Positions 17,600 through 26,055 of a DNA stretch of 64,000 nucleotides are shown here, piece after piece. A program made the position numbers and the translations under genes. This DNA is from Bacillus sp. FJAT-47783 (GTDB lineage: Bacteria; Bacillota; Bacilli; Bacillales; Aeribacillaceae). The notes under the pieces were generated by a model. It saw nothing but the letters and a program-made list of their open reading frames with translations, ran no database searches and was not told the origin of the DNA. The stretch covers positions 1 through 64,000 of the forward strand of contig NZ_JAKZKS010000005.1 of NCBI RefSeq assembly GCF_022808615.1, read 5' to 3'. The stretch's first letter is position 1, and each line of letters begins with the position of its first letter.

Positions 17600-17622
17600 C
17601 TTAAATTTAACATTGTTGATTA

Positions 17623-17631
17623 TGTTATAAT
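17623..17631 (+). promoter_or_regulatory. Extended -10 promoter of the crRNA-like RNA
   Basis: TGTTATAAT is a perfect extended -10 (TGN plus TATAAT). The -35 region is weak, which extended -10 promoters tolerate. Six bases downstream lies the G (17637) that begins the degenerate repeat, so transcription would start at the repeat itself. Confidence 0.75.
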
Positions 17632-17636
17632 AAATT

Positions 17637-17718
17637 GTCGCTTTTGAAGCGCGGATTGAAAAATATAGTATGTTATTTGAAAACCTATCTTCAATTAAAG
17701 ATAGGTTTTCAAATTATT
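17637..17718 (+). ncRNA. crRNA-like regulatory RNA from a single-repeat mini-CRISPR (CreR class)
   Basis: Bases 17637-17662 form a degenerate, 6-nt shortened I-C repeat: GTCGC at the 5' end, a CGCTT-TTG-AAGCG hairpin replacing the original stem, and the handle CGGATTGAAAA against TGGATTGAAAT in the array. The guide from 17663 (ATATAGTATGTTATTTGA) matches the cas5c promoter behind a TTC PAM. A 17-bp hairpin (17675-17714) ends the RNA inside the 3' end of cas3. The unit is divergent from cas5c and antisense to the cas transcripts. I infer that it is processed by or bound to Cas5c/Cascade and represses the operon. A second repeat is absent. One caution is that guide positions 13 onward also form the hairpin stem. 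Confidence 0.78.
17675..17714. terminator. 17-bp perfect hairpin between cas3 and the crRNA-like RNA
   Basis: Bases 17675-17691 pair without mismatch to 17698-17714 around CAATTA. The hairpin includes the cas3 stop codon. On the plus strand it is followed by TATTCTTAAAT, so it could end the crRNA-like RNA; on the minus strand it could end the cas3 message, which fits cas5c having its own promoter. Confidence 0.7.
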
Positions 17719-20144
17719 CTTAAATCAAACGAACTATCATTTTCAAGGTTGAGACCAAATTCCTGACTATACGCTCCTTCCTTTAAAGCTAAAATTTTCC
17801 CATCTAATAAAGATACTACCCCATTGTTTTCGTTTAATTTTCGAAGCTCATATTCATAAAGATTAATCGTAAACTGTTGGGCTCTTCGCATTAGTCTCGT
17901 AAAATCAGCAATCGTTCTCCTACTGTTTAACTCCGCAATAATTTCTTTTCCCTCTTTAAAAGGAACAAGAACAGAGGTGGTGTAATCATCAATTACACGG
18001 AAATGTTCTGCTGCTGTTTTATAACTGTTTACGATGAATAGCGGAAGGTGCTTTCTCTCGTTATGAAAGTAGGCACGATAATAACTCGATTTTGTTTTTG
18101 TTGCAGTTAATAATTCAGTCATTTCCTTTTTCAGTTTTGGAATGAAGTAATTCAAATCAGATTTAAATTCCGTATAAAACTCTTTAAAATACCTCTCCAT
18201 TGCTTGCTTAGATAAGATTTGACCACCATGACTAGCTTTATCACTTCTAATATCAATTAGTATTCTTCTTGCCACCCGTTTACCAATATTAATCTCTTTC
18301 AAATGGTCGAGGTTTTCTTCCTCATGGTCAATCACATAAACATTTTGTAAGTCCTTTTCTCCATGTCTATTACATCTGCCAGCCGCTTGTGCAATGGAGT
18401 CAAGTCCAGCAAGCGAACGAACTACACAATCGAAGCTAACATCTACACCAGCTTCAATTAGTTGAGTACTTATACATATGATTTTATTGCCTTCTTTAAG
18501 ATGCTGTCTTACTTCATCTAAAATTTTACTTCTATGTGCCGCACACATTGTTGTACTTAAATGGTAGATTGGAATTCGGTCTTCTTTATCTTTTAGTTGA
18601 TTATATAGATTTCTAACAACAGTTTTCGTATTCAAAATAACAAGAACACTTTGAACTTCTTCTATTTTTAATTGAATAAAATCAGTAAGTTTATTATTGT
18701 TAAACCGCTCATTAGTGGCCATATCAATGATTTCTACTCGTTTAAACGCTTCAATAACATGCTCTAAGTCTTCAACAATTTCAGCATCCGTATTTATTTC
18801 CAATTTATGTTCAACAAAGTCCAATGCCGGCTGAGTTGCTGTACAAAGAACGATACTCGAATGACCATATGTTTTTAAAAAGTTTAATGCCTGATTAAAT
18901 AAAGACACGCATGAAATAGGAACTTTCTGTACTTCATCAAAAATAATCACTGACTCACTTAAATTATGAAGCCTCCTAATATTTCTGCTCCCTTTTGCGT
19001 AAAACACATTTAAAAACTGTACCATTGTTGTGAAAATAATTGGTGAATCCCAGTTATCTTTTGCGAGTTTTAATTTTTGCTCCACATTAATGATGCCATC
19101 TTGATTTTCATCATTATCATTTTCATCATTTATTACGTTTGAGTGATGTTCCAAAATATTGGCATCATCTTTTAGTATTTTCCGTACTTCATCTGCATTT
19201 TGTTCAATAATTGTTGTATATGGAACAACATAAATGATACGTTTTTTGTTATAAAATTTGACGTGTTTTAGCGCATATCTTAAACTAGCTAAAGTTTTTC
19301 CGCCCCCAGTTGGAATTGATAAAGTAAATATTCCTGATGGTTTCTCAGCAAATCGATCACACTGTTCTGACATCTTTGCTCTTAGAAGGTTTATAGGTGT
19401 GTCTGCACCTGGTTGATTCCTATATGAATCGATTTTTCCCATAAGCCTTTTATAGTACTTATCAAATAGTTCTTCAGAATCATATAACAACTCATTTGAT
19501 TTGTTTTCTTCAAACAACTGAGAGTTCGTTCGATCAGCATCAATTAATGCACTAAAAATAAACTTTGTTAAAAACATTAATTGTTTTTCATTATTTTCCG
19601 AAGACTCTTTCGCCAAAAAATGTTCTAGCTCAACAGCAGCCTTTTCAACATACTCATAAAAATCCGATTCACTCATGACATACTCAAAAAAGTATTTCTT
19701 TGTCAACTCAAATTCAGCTAATTCTTTATCTCGAACCCTATTTAAGTAATTCGATTCTAGATTTGGATTTAAAAAATCTTGAAGGTACGAGTGATGAGAT
19801 ATAATGGCATTTCCTACAATTTCAGCTACTATCCCTATGTATTTATTTCGAGAGATAGTCTCTTTTGTATGGAAAAGGTCATATAAAAGTTTGCCTCCTG
19901 CAGTCGAATGATCAACACTTCCCCTTTTAGGAGGAGAGTCAGGGTTATTTACAGCTTCTAATAGATATTCATGGAATTCATTCGTATATTTACCGAGATC
20001 ATGAAGCATTCCGGCGAGACCAGTTAAATGTTTTACACCAATCTTTTCCCCAAACGATTCCGCCAATTCTTTTACTTCTAATAAATGATCTTCAACAGTT
20101 TGTACTTGTTTATCATTTGAACGAATATGAGCAATATAATTCAT
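17709..20144 (-). CDS. cas3: CRISPR-associated helicase-nuclease Cas3 (type I-C)
   Basis: This 811-residue protein degrades targets after Cascade recruitment. The N-terminal HD nuclease shows GMLHDLGKYTNEFHEYL and SHHSYLQDFL. The superfamily 2 helicase shows Walker A SIPTGGGKTLASLRYA, the DEAD-like IIFDEVQ, LCTATQP, and motif VI AQAAGRCNRHGE. The start ATG follows TGGAGG. It lies upstream of cas5c but a hairpin and a promoter separate them, so Cas3 is probably not under the same autorepression. Confidence 0.97.
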   Translation of the reverse strand: MNYIAHIRSNDKQVQTVEDHLLEVKELAESFGEKIGVKHLTGLAGMLHDLGKYTNEFHEYLLEAVNNPDSPPKRGSVDHSTAGGKLLYDLFHTKETISRNKYIGIVAEIVGNAIISHHSYLQDFLNPNLESNYLNRVRDKELAEFELTKKYFFEYVMSESDFYEYVEKAAVELEHFLAKESSENNEKQLMFLTKFIFSALIDADRTNSQLFEENKSNELLYDSEELFDKYYKRLMGKIDSYRNQPGADTPINLLRAKMSEQCDRFAEKPSGIFTLSIPTGGGKTLASLRYALKHVKFYNKKRIIYVVPYTTIIEQNADEVRKILKDDANILEHHSNVINDENDNDENQDGIINVEQKLKLAKDNWDSPIIFTTMVQFLNVFYAKGSRNIRRLHNLSESVIIFDEVQKVPISCVSLFNQALNFLKTYGHSSIVLCTATQPALDFVEHKLEINTDAEIVEDLEHVIEAFKRVEIIDMATNERFNNNKLTDFIQLKIEEVQSVLVILNTKTVVRNLYNQLKDKEDRIPIYHLSTTMCAAHRSKILDEVRQHLKEGNKIICISTQLIEAGVDVSFDCVVRSLAGLDSIAQAAGRCNRHGEKDLQNVYVIDHEEENLDHLKEINIGKRVARRILIDIRSDKASHGGQILSKQAMERYFKEFYTEFKSDLNYFIPKLKKEMTELLTATKTKSSYYRAYFHNERKHLPLFIVNSYKTAAEHFRVIDDYTTSVLVPFKEGKEIIAELNSRRTIADFTRLMRRAQQFTINLYEYELRKLNENNGVVSLLDGKILALKEGAYSQEFGLNLENDSSFDLRII

Positions 20145-20491
20145 CTAAACCTCCACAAAACATTGATAAAAAAACAGAAAAACATTAAACAAAAAGCAGA
20201 GGTATACTTAATCGGTAACCTTCTGCTTTTCTAAGTTGACTTTCCTTCTTTTGCATTTCAATTAATTAATTTAATTTTTTAAGTAGCTGACGAATACGCT
20301 CTAATGATCAGGGCTGCTTTTCCTAATTTATTTAGCCTCTTTATTATCTAGTTTGAGCTAAACTTTTTCAAAATTCCATACTATAGTACTATACTCATTT
20401 TTTTCACCAAATTTGTCAACAATTTTCATATCAATATTTACCTAAATTCGTGACATAATGCTTATCTCTATTATTCTTAGTAAAGCTTCTT
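20145..20491. other. Gap upstream of cas3, with terminator-like hairpin
   Basis: A hairpin at about 20193-20239 (AAAAGCAGAGGT with ACCTTCTGCTTTT, imperfect) probably ends the SWIM-protein message. The cas3 promoter must lie nearby, but no strong -35/-10 pair is visible. Around 20383 a short palindrome TATAGTACTATA occurs. I found neither a degenerate repeat nor a copy of the 17574-17599 target here. Confidence 0.5.
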
Positions 20492-21472
20492 TTATAATTT
20501 GAGCCGTTTTATATGTTGAATTTCGTATTTTGACATCCAAGAATCAGCAGTTCCTTTCTCAAGTATTTCAAGCTGAGTTTCAAGCTTTTTTCTTAACTTT
20601 GTATTACCCGAAAAATGGACGCAAGCCTCTAATAGACTTAAACGCCAGTTGCTCCACCCCTCATAACGGTCATTAAAAGCTTCTTTCATTATCGCTGCAA
20701 ATAGCTTATCTTGTTGACTAACACTTAATGCCTTAACACCTTTAGAAACAGCCTCATCTATCATTTCCAAACTTTCATCTATAATAATACCCACGTATCC
20801 ACTTGAATCATCACAATATTGTAGCATATCAACAACGATGGATAAGACGGTGATACAAAGAAATACAGCACTTTCCACCTCACCATCTTCTAGCTTTCTT
20901 TGTGCTTTCTCAAGCGTCATATCCGCACCTCGAACCGCGTCAAAAGTTTTATCCCATGGTATAAAACCTCGGTGCATCGCTTGATTAATAAACTCTTTTA
21001 TCAGCTTTTTACTTTGAATAATCTCATCTTCAGAAGTTGAATAGTTGAAAAGAATCTTCTGTTCAATGGTTGGGTATTCTGCTGAAAACTGCAAAATTAT
21101 CTTCATCAGCTCTTCCTTTGAAAGGGAAGACAAAATCGTTTTGATGTGTACTTTTTTCTGAGGTTCAGAAGATTTTGTAGCCTTTGATTTATCCATTTTT
21201 TCGATTGTTTTACTTCTTAATGCAAAAAATGCTGCCGCTTGATGTTTACAGTAATCTCCCCAATCATATGGACAATCACAATACGTATCAACAATTTCTC
21301 CCGCGTCACTTAATAAAACATCTACAGTATAGATCTCCGACCCCAGAACCTCTACAATGTATCGATTTTTAGCCATTTCTTCTATTTTTTCAATATGTCC
21401 TTGATCGATATAATCCTTACCACGGTTTAAAATGACATCATCAAAATACTCTTCAAAGTTATGCAGATTCAT
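20492..21472 (-). CDS. SWIM zinc-finger protein
   Basis: This 326-residue protein has an N-terminal SWIM zinc finger, CDCPYDWGDYCKHQAA (residues ~79-94, C-x-C-xn-C-x-H), preceded by the usual beta segment (YIVEVLGSEIYTVDVLLSD). The rest is helical. SWIM domains bind DNA or protein. The partner, often a Snf2-type helicase, is not adjacent here. It sits directly upstream of cas3 in the same orientation, but a hairpin separates them, so a CRISPR role is not indicated. Confidence 0.85.
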   Translation of the reverse strand: MNLHNFEEYFDDVILNRGKDYIDQGHIEKIEEMAKNRYIVEVLGSEIYTVDVLLSDAGEIVDTYCDCPYDWGDYCKHQAAAFFALRSKTIEKMDKSKATKSSEPQKKVHIKTILSSLSKEELMKIILQFSAEYPTIEQKILFNYSTSEDEIIQSKKLIKEFINQAMHRGFIPWDKTFDAVRGADMTLEKAQRKLEDGEVESAVFLCITVLSIVVDMLQYCDDSSGYVGIIIDESLEMIDEAVSKGVKALSVSQQDKLFAAIMKEAFNDRYEGWSNWRLSLLEACVHFSGNTKLRKKLETQLEILEKGTADSWMSKYEIQHIKRLKL

Positions 21473-21711
21473 CCTATCTCAATCTCCTTCATCATGATTA
21501 ATACTATTTTAACACTCCAAGTTAATGGGGTAGAATTACGGGACAATACCCTTTTGAGTTATGACAAATACATAATATGATTGCAAAAATTGCTTGGGAA
21601 GCTTTATCATTAAACTTCGCGGAATTCTCCTCCATCTATCCCTTTGTCCAACACTCTTCTACTTCTATTGAATATAGTAATGTATGCTAATAAAAGGGAG
21701 GGTAGTCGAAC

Positions 21712-22494
21712 ATGACATCGATAGAACCGGTAAAATATTTAGAGACGCTGCCGGGAAAAGCTGCACATTTATTTTCGTTTAGTGATGGTAATCGTTATGC
21801 GGTTAAATGTAAAAATAATTTCCATGGAACAAGGGAGCTCGTAAATGAATTCGTCGTTGCTAGATTAGGACAACTACTGTCTTTGCCTGTTGTACCATTT
21901 GAAATTGTCAATATGTCAGAGGAGCAAATTCAGCAAATTCCAAAAACGTTTTCTTCTAACTACAAACCTGGCAACCAGTTTGCCAGTCTATTTATAGATC
22001 ATTGCGTTGGTCTTGCGAAGAAACCTCCACATCCGGCTAAAAAGGATGTTAAAAATCCTAAAGATTTAGCCGGCATTCTCGTATTCGACCATTGGGTGCA
22101 TGGAGCCGATCGGACAAAAAGCAACATTCTATTAGAGCGACTGCCGGATGGCCAATATGACATTCATATGATTGATCACGGAAAATGTTTTCTAGGAGGA
22201 TACAAATGGAATGCAGAAACGCTGCAAAAACCTAAAAAGTTTAAAAAGGATTCAGTCGTTCATATATGGACAGTAGGTATGCTGGAAGACTTAACGATTA
22301 TATCTTCTTATATTGAACAAATTTTGTCATTGCCAGAAGCATCAATCGAAGCAGTCATTCGGGATATTCCTGAGGATTGGGACGTGTCACTTGAAGACAG
22401 AGAAGCACTTTTCACCTATCTTAAAGAACGGAAAAAAACATTGGCCGATTCCGTGTATACATTTGTCAAAAAATATATGAATGGTAAAAGGTAA
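21712..22494 (+). CDS. HipA-like kinase-fold protein
   Basis: This 260-residue protein resembles the stand-alone HipA-family kinases of Bacillus. The N-terminal lobe has GNRYAVKCKNNFHGTRELVNEFV (candidate ATP lysine and acidic residue). The C-terminal lobe has the catalytic-loop-like VFDHWVHGADRTKSNILLE and the metal-binding HMIDHGKCF. Unlike HipA toxins it lacks the N-terminal HipB-binding region, and no HipB-like antitoxin gene is next to it. GGGAGGG precedes the ATG. Substrate and function are unknown. It lies between SWIM and MOSC genes as a single unit. Confidence 0.72.
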   Translation: MTSIEPVKYLETLPGKAAHLFSFSDGNRYAVKCKNNFHGTRELVNEFVVARLGQLLSLPVVPFEIVNMSEEQIQQIPKTFSSNYKPGNQFASLFIDHCVGLAKKPPHPAKKDVKNPKDLAGILVFDHWVHGADRTKSNILLERLPDGQYDIHMIDHGKCFLGGYKWNAETLQKPKKFKKDSVVHIWTVGMLEDLTIISSYIEQILSLPEASIEAVIRDIPEDWDVSLEDREALFTYLKERKKTLADSVYTFVKKYMNGKR

Positions 22495-22523
22495 TACTAC
22501 CCATTAGTTGTGAACTCTACTTC

Positions 22524-23193
22524 TTATCCTTCCAACCTTTTCGTCGAATCAGTCTCTACTCCATTAAACCTTTTTTCGAACGTATTTCGCCAGCTTGTCG
22601 AAAGGGATTCTACATTTAAAATTTCTTTTATGGCGTCAATATTCTTTTTATCATGATGCATAATCTGATTGGCAAATTGAATGGAAATCTTCTTTGGATC
22701 AGCCTCAAGAAGGTTCAACGGGCTATTTTTTTCAACTTCCCCTTCTTTCAAAACACGAAAGTAAAAACCGGTGAAACCTTAATGGGAGGTCTTTTATATT
22801 GTATCGTTTTGCCAGCTTAAAGCATGGTTGTCTTGGCTGGCTTACTTGAACAATCGCACTACCAAGTTGGAAAATGTCCCCGATATGCACTCGATCTTCA
22901 GTCATTCCTTTTACCGTTAAATTTTCACCAAAAGCTCCGTAGTTTAATGTTAGGTTTAAATCTTTTTCCCAATAAGAATAATGCTCAAAAGGATATACAC
23001 AAATCGCTTTATCCACTCCACCGTGATGAACTAAATCGGCTTGTTGATCTCCTTCAAAATTAAGCTTTGATAAATAAAGGAGTTTATCAACTGGAGTTTT
23101 ATAGATGCCTGATAAAACTTCCTTTCCATTATTATTCATCACTTTCGGCTTGCCGACATTAAGAGAGACGATTTCCAATTTTGAATTTTTCAT
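22524..23193 (-). pseudogene. Frameshifted MOSC-domain protein (YiiM-like)
   Basis: The first 130 residues (ADLVHHGGVDKAICVYPFEHY, GAFGENLTVKGM, QPRQPCFKLAKRYNIKDLPL) are a normal MOSC domain with the conserved Cys. The frame breaks near 22765-22790. The next frame continues TGFYFRVLKEGEV and the C-terminal helices of the same family (to 22524). A one-base insertion, or loss of two bases, explains it. Rejoined, it would be about 220 residues, the family length. MOSC proteins handle N-hydroxylated compounds with molybdenum cofactor. A sequencing error cannot be excluded. Confidence 0.8.
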
Positions 23194-23208
23194 TATATCA
23201 ACTCCGCA

Positions 23209-23394
23209 CTATTCATCTAACTCTTTTAATCTCTTATCAATATGGGATAGGACAAAATGACATTCTTCCATTTCAAATTCATTTCGATATTTCATATAAT
23301 AATTCAAACACTTTTGAGCATGCTTTTTCCACTTTTTTAATTCGTCAGCCGTGTATTTTTCTATTTGTTGTTGAACGAATTTTCGATTAATAAT
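23209..23394 (-). CDS. Possible small protein or gene remnant
   Basis: A frame of about 61 codons (NRKFVQQQIEKYTADELKKW ... FEMEECHFVLSHIDKRLKELDE) reads as a well-formed charged helical protein just after the OsmC gene. Only ATT is available as start codon, behind TTGGAGTG, so it may be a rare ATT-started gene or a decayed one. Function is unknown. Confidence 0.35.
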   Translation of the reverse strand: MINRKFVQQQIEKYTADELKKWKKHAQKCLNYYMKYRNEFEMEECHFVLSHIDKRLKELDE

Positions 23395-23445
23395 TTCATC
23401 ACTCCAATTTTTATATGTTAAGAGAATATTTCGGAGTATGTTAAA

Positions 23446-23892
23446 TCATCCTATTTCGATCGATTTCACCATAGGTTCTACCGTAATTTTAACGTTCCCT
23501 TTAAGAGTTTGTGAGATGAAACAAGATTTTTCTGCCATATGAGCTAGTTTGTTAACGGCTTCAATCGATTCACTTTTCGACACATAAACAACAGGTTTAT
23601 GGATAATTTGTTCAAATTTTAGGCGCTTTCCATCTTTTGTCACAATGCCTTCAGAGATTATATTAATTTTAGAATACTCAACATTTCGCTTGCTTAAAAT
23701 AGCGGCAAAAGTAATCATGTAACAATTTGTCGCTGCAGAAATGAATAATTCCTCTGGATTTGTTCCGATACCTGGTCCTTCTAGTTGTTTTGGTACTGAG
23801 ACGACGGTCTCAAAATCATCTGTATTTATTTTTCCTTGTCCGAACCTGTCACCTTCCCAATGCCCTCTAACAGTAAAAGAATGTTTCTCCAT
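23446..23892 (-). CDS. OsmC/Ohr-family peroxide-resistance protein
   Basis: This 146-residue OsmC fold protein reduces organic hydroperoxides with two cysteines. It has GIGTNPEELFISAATNCYMITF (first Cys) and AHMAEKSCFISQTLKGNVKI (second Cys), both in the expected places. ATG 23892 follows AAGGTGGG with 7 bases spacing; the longer frame starts at 23904. It is closer to the YhfA-type than to Ohr by eye. Confidence 0.85.
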   Translation of the reverse strand: MEKHSFTVRGHWEGDRFGQGKINTDDFETVVSVPKQLEGPGIGTNPEELFISAATNCYMITFAAILSKRNVEYSKINIISEGIVTKDGKRLKFEQIIHKPVVYVSKSESIEAVNKLAHMAEKSCFISQTLKGNVKITVEPMVKSIEIG

Positions 23893-24214
23893 AAAGAATC
23901 CCACCTTTTTAATTTTTCAGACAGTTTATTCTTTAATTATAAAGGTAGGGAACGTCACAATGCACGTTATAGTACCTGGAACCTAAAAAGTTAAAGTGAC
24001 CGAGGGAAAGTCTTTTTAAATAAAAGTGCAAGCGCCTTGATTAGCCTCGGGTAAATAAATAAAAGATGCTCTTTGCCTTTAAATTCATGAGTGGCTAGAA
24101 GACCCTCGCTATACGTAAACATCTCCTTATATCACACTTTATCGAGTTTAAACTTTATGAAATAACTAAAAAAATGTTTAAAGAAGATTCAGCTAAAGAA
24201 ATTTTTCTAAAATG
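23893..24214. other. Intergenic region without a supported gene
   Basis: This holds the OsmC promoter region on the minus strand. One 43-codon frame (23991-24122) was judged weak. Nothing else was recognised. Confidence 0.5.
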
Positions 24215-24245
24215 AAAATCCCCTAGTTCGGTAACTAAGGGATCA
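24215..24245 (-). terminator. Terminator after the AAA+ ATPase gene
   Basis: ATCCCCTAGTT pairs with AACTAAGGGAT, followed on the minus strand by TTTTCATTTT. Confidence 0.75.
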
Positions 24246-24251
24246 CTCTAT

Positions 24252-25532
24252 TTATCCACCAAATCCAATGGACGAATGAATCGGATTTTCTAACCAATCT
24301 TGTCGCCACGTTCGCTTATTGTTTGTTTGAAGATCGTTGATAATCGCTTTTAAGTCGACTTTTTTGTCATAGTGCCATTGCAGGGCGATCATTGTATATA
24401 ATTCATTCAATTGTGCAATAGATAGCCCTTCTGTCTGTTTGACTAAATGTATTAATTCATCTTCTGATATAAACTCAAGTATTTTCTTTTTACGTAAATA
24501 ACGTTCCCGAGTTTCTTTGTCTGGTAGTTTAATTTCATATGCACGATCAAAACGTCCAGCCCGATTAATTAATGCTGGGTCGATTTTTTCAGGGTAATTT
24601 GTTGTTCCGATTAAAAAGATTCCTTCTTTTGTTGATGCCCCGTCAAGTGTATTTAAAAAGACAGATCGAGATTCTTCCGGCATCGAGTCAATGTCTTCAA
24701 TGACAAGGATGACTGGCGCTAATTTATATACTGTTGAAAACACTTCTTGTATTGTATAGCTGAACGTAAATTCAGTAATTTGCCAATACACAACTGGAGC
24801 TGATGTGCTTCCGGCAATTGACTTTACGAGGGTCGTTTTTCCATTGCCCGGCGCTCCATATAAAAGAATCCCTCTCTTATATGGTAGGTTATACTTTTTG
24901 AAAAACTCTCCTTCATTTTGGAAAAATTCATCAATTGAACGGAATATTTCTTTTTTCATTTGTTCTGCCAGAAGGACATCCTCCCGTTGAATTTGATCCG
25001 TAAATTCTTCTTTACTACGCTCAATTCCTTCATCTGTCCCAACGATGAAATTGATATACCCCTTCATGCTTTCACGCTGTTTTTTATACAAATCATCTAA
25101 AAACGAGGTAATCGCTTTCCCTTCTTTCGCTAATAAGAAAATCTCTTCATAATCTTCATGACTTTGATAAATAGGAAGCTTTGCTATAGCTACTTGAAAG
25201 CGGGGAAAATAATAAAGGGCGTTATTCAGCAACGGTTCTTCAACAAACCGCTGATCGCCATGAATCGTACTATATTTAATTCTTCCTTTTTCTAGACTAT
25301 CAAAAATATGAGCAATTAATTTCGATTCATTTGGATCTTTCAGCAACGTTTCTTGTACGATTTCTAATAATTCATCCATATCTTCACTATATGAAAATAC
25401 AGAAAATTCCTCTCCTGTTTCGGCTAAAATCGCTTCTTTTATCTTCCCCATAATAACAGCCACATCATAGTAGTGCGGCATGTCTTCTCTTTTCATATTT
25501 TGAAGTTGGATAAGCGTTGACGTTTGTTTCAT
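24252..25532 (-). CDS. AAA+ ATPase (BCS1/FtsH-like AAA domain)
   Basis: This 426-residue protein has one AAA domain in its C-terminal half: Walker A YGAPGNGKTTLVKSIAG, Walker B ILVIEDIDSM, sensor 1 IGTTNYPEKID and an arginine-finger region NRAGRFDRAYEI. The N-terminal ~190 residues are helical and do not match a known domain to me. There is no membrane segment or protease domain. ATG 25532 follows GGAAGGGAACGA. Such proteins remodel unknown clients; function is uncertain. Confidence 0.85.
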   Translation of the reverse strand: MKQTSTLIQLQNMKREDMPHYYDVAVIMGKIKEAILAETGEEFSVFSYSEDMDELLEIVQETLLKDPNESKLIAHIFDSLEKGRIKYSTIHGDQRFVEEPLLNNALYYFPRFQVAIAKLPIYQSHEDYEEIFLLAKEGKAITSFLDDLYKKQRESMKGYINFIVGTDEGIERSKEEFTDQIQREDVLLAEQMKKEIFRSIDEFFQNEGEFFKKYNLPYKRGILLYGAPGNGKTTLVKSIAGSTSAPVVYWQITEFTFSYTIQEVFSTVYKLAPVILVIEDIDSMPEESRSVFLNTLDGASTKEGIFLIGTTNYPEKIDPALINRAGRFDRAYEIKLPDKETRERYLRKKKILEFISEDELIHLVKQTEGLSIAQLNELYTMIALQWHYDKKVDLKAIINDLQTNNKRTWRQDWLENPIHSSIGFGG

Positions 25533-25783
25533 TTCGTTCCCTTCCTTTAAAAATGTCAATATTTAGATAATACCTTATATTCTCGTAAAATCCAACATTA
25601 TTATCAAAAAAGGAGAATACGAGAATCAAAATTTCCACTTTAAAGTGACATAGGGGAAACGATGATTTTGATAACTGCACTTTCCCAAAGAGGATTTATT
25701 ATATACAACAACACGTATTGAAGCTCTTACTAATTCACAGTAATATCCTTCATTCGGAACTCGTTATGCCATTTAATAAGTGA

Positions 25784-25911
25784 AACTTCATTCAGTGGGG
25801 GTTTTTTTCATCCCCCACTGAATATTGGGGCAGTTGTCCCCCACCTATCTTCTCTGCTTTACTACAGAATCTTGTGGTGGGGGTCATACTGCCCGTTAAG
25901 AGTGGGATAAA
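25784..25911 (+). repeat. Two-hairpin small mobile-like element, copy A
   Basis: It runs from AACTTCATTCAGTGGGG to GTGGGATAAA. Hairpin 1 is TTCAGTGGGGG with CCCCCACTGAA. Hairpin 2 is GGGCAGT-TGT-CCCCCACC with GGTGGGGG-TCAT-ACTGCCC. It is the same family as 29321-29490 and 43273-43390, all in the same orientation. It has no coding capacity. The surrounding 25533-26055 gap holds no gene. Confidence 0.8.
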
Positions 25912-26055
25912 CATCAAACCATTTTTCTACCCGAAAAAGGGTAGTATATAGGTGTCGTAATCTTCTTGACTTGTGTCGACAGGATTAACAGTGAAACATG
26001 ATTTTCATTTCATAATGCAGAATATAGAAACGAAATAGATAAAAGGAGATTGTTT

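Noticed and set aside
20251-20283. ATTTCAAT next to T-rich sequence, recalling the end of a CRISPR repeat upstream of cas3
   Set aside because: Only eight bases match, the GCG stem is absent and no guide-target pair was found.
20492-22494. SWIM and HipA-like genes as CRISPR accessory genes
   Set aside because: They are separated from cas3 by a hairpin or lie on the other strand, and neither family is tied to type I-C systems.
23991-24122. 43-codon minus-strand frame after AAGGAG
   Set aside because: The site touches the ATG with no spacing, and neither the composition nor a recognisable family supports it.
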